A DNA stretch of 8,268 nt from NCBI GenBank assembly GCA_003695505.1, contig RFIY01000102.1, positions 1 to 8,268 on the forward strand, written 5' to 3'. The notes beneath the pieces are model-generated. The model ran no database searches and was not told the origin of the DNA. It saw nothing but the letters and a program-made list of their open reading frames with translations. Origin of the DNA: J088 sp003695505 [NCBI: Candidatus Dadabacteria bacterium] (GTDB lineage: Bacteria; J088). How positions within the stretch are numbered: the first letter of the stretch is position 1; each line of letters opens with the position of its first letter. Shown here one piece after another: positions 1 to 6,100 of the stretch. Both the position numbers and the translations under genes were made by a program.

Positions 1-120
1 CGACGCATCCACCTCGGCCACCGGATTGAGCTGATCTTTGTACAACCAGCCACGCTCCAACACCCCATCACGCAACTTCGCCACGCGGCGGTTGAATGCA
101 TCCACAAGATAACGAATCTC
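1..120 (-). other. Start of the Rhs-associated core domain (residues 2717-2756, cut by window edge)
   Basis: The last 40 residues carry IRYLVDAFNRRVAK (2718-2731) and GWLYKDQLNPVAEVDA (2740-2755). These match the opening of the Rhs-associated core, for which the family form is YLIDGxNRRVGK...GFLYQDQLRPVAELDG. In complete proteins the next about 80-100 residues hold the rest of the core, ending in a DPxGL-type motif where an aspartyl protease activity releases the variable C-terminal domain. All of that is beyond position 1, so neither cleavage nor toxin type can be judged. Confidence 0.93.
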
Positions 121-3100
121 CACGCCGGTCGGCAGCGTCACCGCTCGCAGATTGCCCAGCGCATCGTACCCGTAGCCCGTCCGCCCGTCGGGGCCCTCTT
201 TCGCGACAAGATCGCCGTTGGCATCCCACTCATAGGTCGTCGAGCCCCAGCTCAGCAGCCGGTCCTGGTCATCATAGATACCGTACTCCACCTGACCATC
301 GCGACTTCGGCTCAGACGATTGCCGTTGGCGTCATAACTGTATCGCTCCGCGACACCGTTACGCCAGACGGCCGTCAGGCGTCCACGGTCATCGTATTCG
401 AATTCCCAATGATCCGTCTGGCCGGGCAATGCATCGTCACGCGCAACCACGCGTCCCAGTGCATCGCGTTGCCAGGCAAACGACGCCAGCGGACTGCCGC
501 CGAAACGGGATTCCGACAGCACCGGCTCCCCAAACTCGTTCCAGAGAACCGCTGTCGTTACTTCACCCGCTTGCTCGGCCACAACAAGGCCGTTTGCGTC
601 GCGATACAGTTGCAGCTCGCCGGCGCCGATCAGCAGCCCGTCGGAATCGTAGCTGCGGGCCACCGCCGGTCGGTCGTTGACCTGCAGACCCGTCAGCCAG
701 AAGTTGTTGTCCCAGGTGTAATGGACACGCCCGCTGACCGGACCGCTCCATTCGTGCAGTGACGGCAATGGGCCGATCCACGACGACTCGATCACGACAC
801 CGTCGTCGCTTTCGCCGCGGGTGACGCGCCCGGTTTTCGACCAGACGTAGTCACGGCGGAGACCCGGCGCGGAGATTTGTTGCAGCCGTCCACCGCTGTT
901 GTAGGTGTAATCGATGCGTTGCGCGTCCGGCGGCTCAACGCGTACAAGCTGTTTGTCACGGTTCCAGGACCGCAACGTGGCATCCGGGGAAACGCCCACG
1001 TCGGGCGGATCGTAACTCGATTCCAGACCCATCGGGGTGTAGTTCATCTCGTGCGCGGGACGACCCGGTGGTTCGATGCGTGTCATCAGGTCGCGTCCGT
1101 CGTAAGCAAACGCGACACGCTCGCCGTCCGGCAAGGTCTGACCGATCAGGCGACGATTCGCATCCCATTCGAACTGCAGGACACGCCCCAACGGATCCGT
1201 GGCCGTCCGCAGAAGGCCACGGCTATCCCAGGCAAACCGGCTTTCGCGTTGCTCAACCTGTCCTGCCTGCACGATCCGGGTCAGGTTGCCCGCAGCGTCG
1301 TAATCGAAAAAGACCGGCGCGAGCGTGCCGCTGCGCGATTCGATGATGCGTCCATTGGCGTCATATTTGCGCGTGGCGACCCGACCGGCAGGGGAGACGA
1401 ACAAGCGTTCTGGATTTACCAGATCATAGGCCATCGACCAGGACCGTCCATTGATGACTCTTGACTCTCTCCATTTGTCGATCCCGGTAGGCCCTGTGCC
1501 CGGCTCATAGGTGATATCGCGGTATTGACGGGACAGTAACCGGCTGTAAGCAACGCTATCGCCCAGAAATAGCTGCATAGTCCGCTCCCTTGCATACCTT
1601 CCTCCGGCAGCAAGTGGCTGCGATGCATATCCAATGCCCTCGACAGACCCATTCAGATGATGACGCACGCCGGACCACTTCGCGCGATTTTCCATATATA
1701 GCTGGCGCCCCCCGCCTGGTGCGACAACATACAAGATGCTCCATTTTCCGCCGTTATACCGAGAATGTTCGTATTCCGTTCTGCGCCCTTCCGGACTGTA
1801 TTTAATGATCCTCCGTTCGTTGTTAAAATCCCGCTCCAATATCATCGCCCCGCCATCTGGATTGCCATGACGAACGAGACGTCCAAAGGGGTCATATCCG
1901 AACCGGTACACGCCTCCGTCAGGATCTGTGTAAGTCTGCATCAATCCATATTGATAGGTGTACGATCGCCTGTATCCTGCCGGATCCTCGGCCTCGGCCA
2001 GGTAGCCATCGGCGCCCGCTGAAAGTACCGTGTGCTCGCCGTATGGACTGACGACACCGATGAGCTCGCCAGTTGCATCGCGCTCGAAGCGCGTCAGGCG
2101 ACCACTTCGGTCCGTGATGCCGGTCACATAACCGTGTGCCCCGTAGAAGAACGCGTAAAGGCGCGCGCCGGTCGTCAGATCGAATGTCTCCAGATGTCGT
2201 CCTTTCCGGTCAAACACATACAGTTCGCGACCGTCTCTGGATCCAATCCGTATCTGATTCCCGTCATAGTCAGGCATCATTGGCAACAACGCCGTGATAC
2301 TGTCGGCCCCATTCGTACGTTCCAGCAGGAACAGGCGTCCGCGCGGCCCTGCTTGCAGCCGGTAGGTCTGCGCCGCCTGACCATCGCATTGCACGGCCGG
2401 CAAGATCGTCGCCGTCAGTGCCTGCGCCGCACCGTCGCTGTACCAACCATCGACTTCCGCAACGCAGCCCTGGTCCGTGACCACAAAGAGCCGGCCCTCG
2501 CGGTTGCTCTCCAGCGCCGCAAGTTGCACCGGTTCGGTCGCACCGGAAACCGTCAGTGCATGAAACGTGCTGCTACCAAATTTGTCGTAACGATTGACAA
2601 GCTGTGTCCCGTCTGGCTTGCGCAGCAGCGCCCAGGCCACCCCGGATGGCACCCAGCCGACATCGACAAGGGTCGCATCCGCAAGGTCCGCTTCCGCCCT
2701 GTCCGTCAACGGCCGCCAGAATTCCTGCACGGTCCCCGACGGCGTACGGCGCACGCCGTGGCCGTCCGCCATCACGACCAGCAATGAACCATCCGCCTCA
2801 ACGAACAGTTCCCGGACATCCATCAGCACCGCCCGTGTCGTACTGTCGGCGAAGGTCCAGTCGATATCCGTCTGGCAGTCGGAGCGAACCGGATGGGGTA
2901 CCGGAGCGCAGACCTCTTCTTCGACCCAGCGCAATTCACAGACGTTCTCGATGCGACAGTCTGGTGTGCACACCTGTTGTCCGGTCGTCTTGCAGCAGAT
3001 CTCATCGCTACCGTCAAAGTGACAGACCTCTTCGTAACAGTTGCCATCGAGGCAACACAGTTTCAGCGGGTCACCGTTGGCTGTAGCCCCGTTGTTGGAG

Positions 3101-6100
3101 CAAATAACCCCCGTGGGGTTCGGGTCTGGCACGGGACTACACGCCAGGGCCTCCTGGCAGGTGTAGTCATCCGGCGCACAGGGGCAAGCCCCGCCGGACG
3201 AAGTTCCTTCACATCCCATTTCGGCCTGGCAGGCGAAATCCTCGGGGGGACACGGACAACTCGCCGGCCCCGGCGGGAAGAGGTCACAACCGTTGGCTTC
3301 GCGGCACGCCAGGTCATCGGGTGGGCATTCGCACCCGCCATAACCACCGCCTGAGCTTTCTACGCGGCAATCCGTCGACGCCTCCGGGACGCAGACGTCC
3401 TCGCACACCTCTGACGGTGTGCAAATCGAGCGTTGCCGCGGCTCCATGTGGCATTCGGTACGCGGCACCGTCCAACTGCACAATGCACCGCCCCCCAGTA
3501 CCGTCGTGACCGTCCCATCCCGCTCGAGTCGGCGGACGACTTGCGCTGATGAGTCGAACTGGCTCATTTCCGTATCTTGTTCCACAAACAGAAGGCGCTC
3601 TTCTCTGTCGAATGCAAGCGGTGCGTCAAATGGAATCGCGGTGCTGGAATAAACATCCCACACCCGCCCGGTCCGGTCAATCCGTGACAGATGAACCTCG
3701 TCGGCCCACGAGCTGCTCCTCCAGGACAGGTACACCTGGCCATCAGGCGCGGCCGCGACGGCGCCGATGTCATTGAATTGGGTCATATCGGCACGCGATC
3801 CGGGCCTGGGTGCGAATACCCGGCCCGTAAGCCGAGTCGCGCGCAACTCAACAAGGTCCATGTCCGATGCGCGGATACGTTCGCCGTTGCCCAGCAGCAG
3901 CGTGCGCGTGTTGGGGTCATATTGGTGATGAACGTCGAGCAACCAGCCGAGAAAACCCTGGTCGCGAGGGTCCCAGCTTGCTGCACCAACCGGGTCAGGC
4001 AAGGGCGGTCCGCCAACGATCTTGGCGGAGGTGCGCCGCCATCGAATTTCGGTCCCCAGCAGATGCATCGGCACGTCACCGAAAAACTGCCCCTGTAACC
4101 GATAATAGGCATCCAGTTCTGCCTGATAGCGGTTCAGGGCACTGCTGCTGATGCCGACATTACGACCGTACCGTCTGCTGCCAGATAGCCGACTGACGGG
4201 TGGACGCGGGCGCGGCGTGCTCATAAGCGAGGCAATCCGCTGCGGTAGCCACTGGCTAAAAAGCGGCGCGACTTCGTTTGCATTGGACGTCGTCAACTCG
4301 GCCGGAAATGTCCAATAATTTACGCGACGCACTTCGCCAATCAATACATTGAATCGTCGATCAAAGGTTGAAACCAGCCTGCCATAGAAATCGAAGGTTC
4401 GGGTCGGCATTGGAATGGCGACAGTCTGACGTCCGATACCTGGCCCATAAATCGCTGTAGAGGCGATGCGCCGGATCATTGGGGAATACGTAAGTCGGTA
4501 TGACCAATCAAACAGATTGTCCGTCACAATAAAATAGACTGCCTCGACATCTGGCTGATCGGTATAATCGACCTCGATCTCAATCTGCGGCTCTCGTGCC
4601 GCCGTACGCCCCGGCACGTGACGGCTGCTGTACCACAGCGTATATGGCGTACCAACAAGCGGGAGGGACTCGCGCAGCGCCTGGTTGGTACATTCCACGA
4701 CTGAACCGCTCACGGTACATTCCGGCCGCTTGTCACATTCGTCGCCCCGGCACGGACATGTTGGCCCGTGACACTCGTTTGGTGGCGGCGCATCGGGTTC
4801 GCACGCGCTACCGCATCGGCGATCATTATCACCACGGCGACGATTGAGACTTAATCGAGTGTTGAGATAGTTAAGATCCCAGACACTCAAGTGCCTGATC
4901 GGCACACGCCAGAAACTCTCACCAACCTCCCAGTGCTGCGCGATCCAACGCAATTCATCGTCGGAAAAACCCAATGCATCCAGCACATCCGCGGCGAGCC
5001 CACCCCTGGGTTCATTGGCCCCGTCCATGGACAGTTGCGCGCGCCCATCGGTGACCGCAGCCACCTTAAAGACATAGCCATTTTCCTCGGGTCGCCAGGC
5101 CGCCTGGCGGTAGTCATAACTGCCCGCCGGCGTGATGGACCCGATAGGAATATCAAGAAAGTTATCTACATAATGAAAGGCCGTACCGCCCCGAAACTCG
5201 AGCTCGAACCCCTCCATCCCGGCCAGCTCCTCTACGCTCCAGTCGACCGCATAGGTATACCCGACCGGGTCGGGCAACGCCCCGGGCATCGCCAGCGGGC
5301 CAAGCGGACCGTTCGTGAATTCCACACCTCGCAAGGTCACGGTCGTCAGTGGGACTTCCACGCCCTGCCCGTCGACCGCTGCTGCCTGAACCCCTGGCGG
5401 CAGAAACAGCCAGCCGCGGCGTCGCCCGCGTTCGTCGGTGATTTCCGGCAAGGCCGCCGTCTGAGCGCGATCACCGCCAAATCGTATCGGAAACACGCGT
5501 GCGGGACGATCGAGCATCACAACGTCCGGAACAGATATGTAAGAACGTTCCGCAAGCTGGCTAACGTCACGCTGCACGGGCAAATAGCCGGATTTCCGGT
5601 ATTCGAGCGCGGCGAAACCGCCGCCATTGAGCACCAGATCGTATACACCATCCAGTCGCGACCAGGTATAACCCAGTTCCGGGTGGGCGCGGACAGAAAC
5701 CCGCACGCCCGCGAGCGGCTCGCCACGCTGATCCACAACCCGGCCGCGCAGCACGACCATCCTGACATCGTCGATCGCGTCCGGATCGACCCCACGTTGG
5801 ACAGGATCCGGGCCGCTGTACAGGAACGCATTGGCGTCAAAGATGTCAAACGGCACGGTTCGATCAATGGGCGGCGCCAGCAAGGCAGGATCGGGCGGCA
5901 ATCCCTCGGCAGAGATCGCGATGCGTACCGAGGCCGGTGCGGAGTCCACACCATTGACCCGGACACGATACATGAAGCTGTCCTGACCTGTGGCGCTCTG
6001 TGCCGGCGTATATCGGAACCGTCCTGCACCCGCATCAAGGATCTCGACCACCCCGCTTGCAGGCGGAGAAACGATCTCGAAACGAACGTCCTGGGTGACG

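Noticed and set aside
96-1464. Several plus-strand open frames opposite the YD repeats (for example 96-680, 409-762, 877-1464)
   Set aside because: These mirror the repetitive GC-rich YD codons; their products are Arg/Pro-rich without family features.
1384-1764. Segment of the shell with few YD motifs considered as an insertion
   Set aside because: Its order (SPEGR just before it, then VINGRSW, VSPAGR) matches a segment usual in other large Rhs proteins, so it is part of the family fold.
2032-2787. Plus-strand open frame of 251 codons
   Set aside because: It lies opposite the propeller and start of the YD shell, and has no recognisable domain or ribosome binding site.
2875-3480. Cys-rich insert considered as EGF repeats or as zinc fingers
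   Set aside because: The four-cysteine spacing CxC-x6-C-x5-C does not fit six-cysteine EGF, and there are almost no histidines to suggest zinc fingers.
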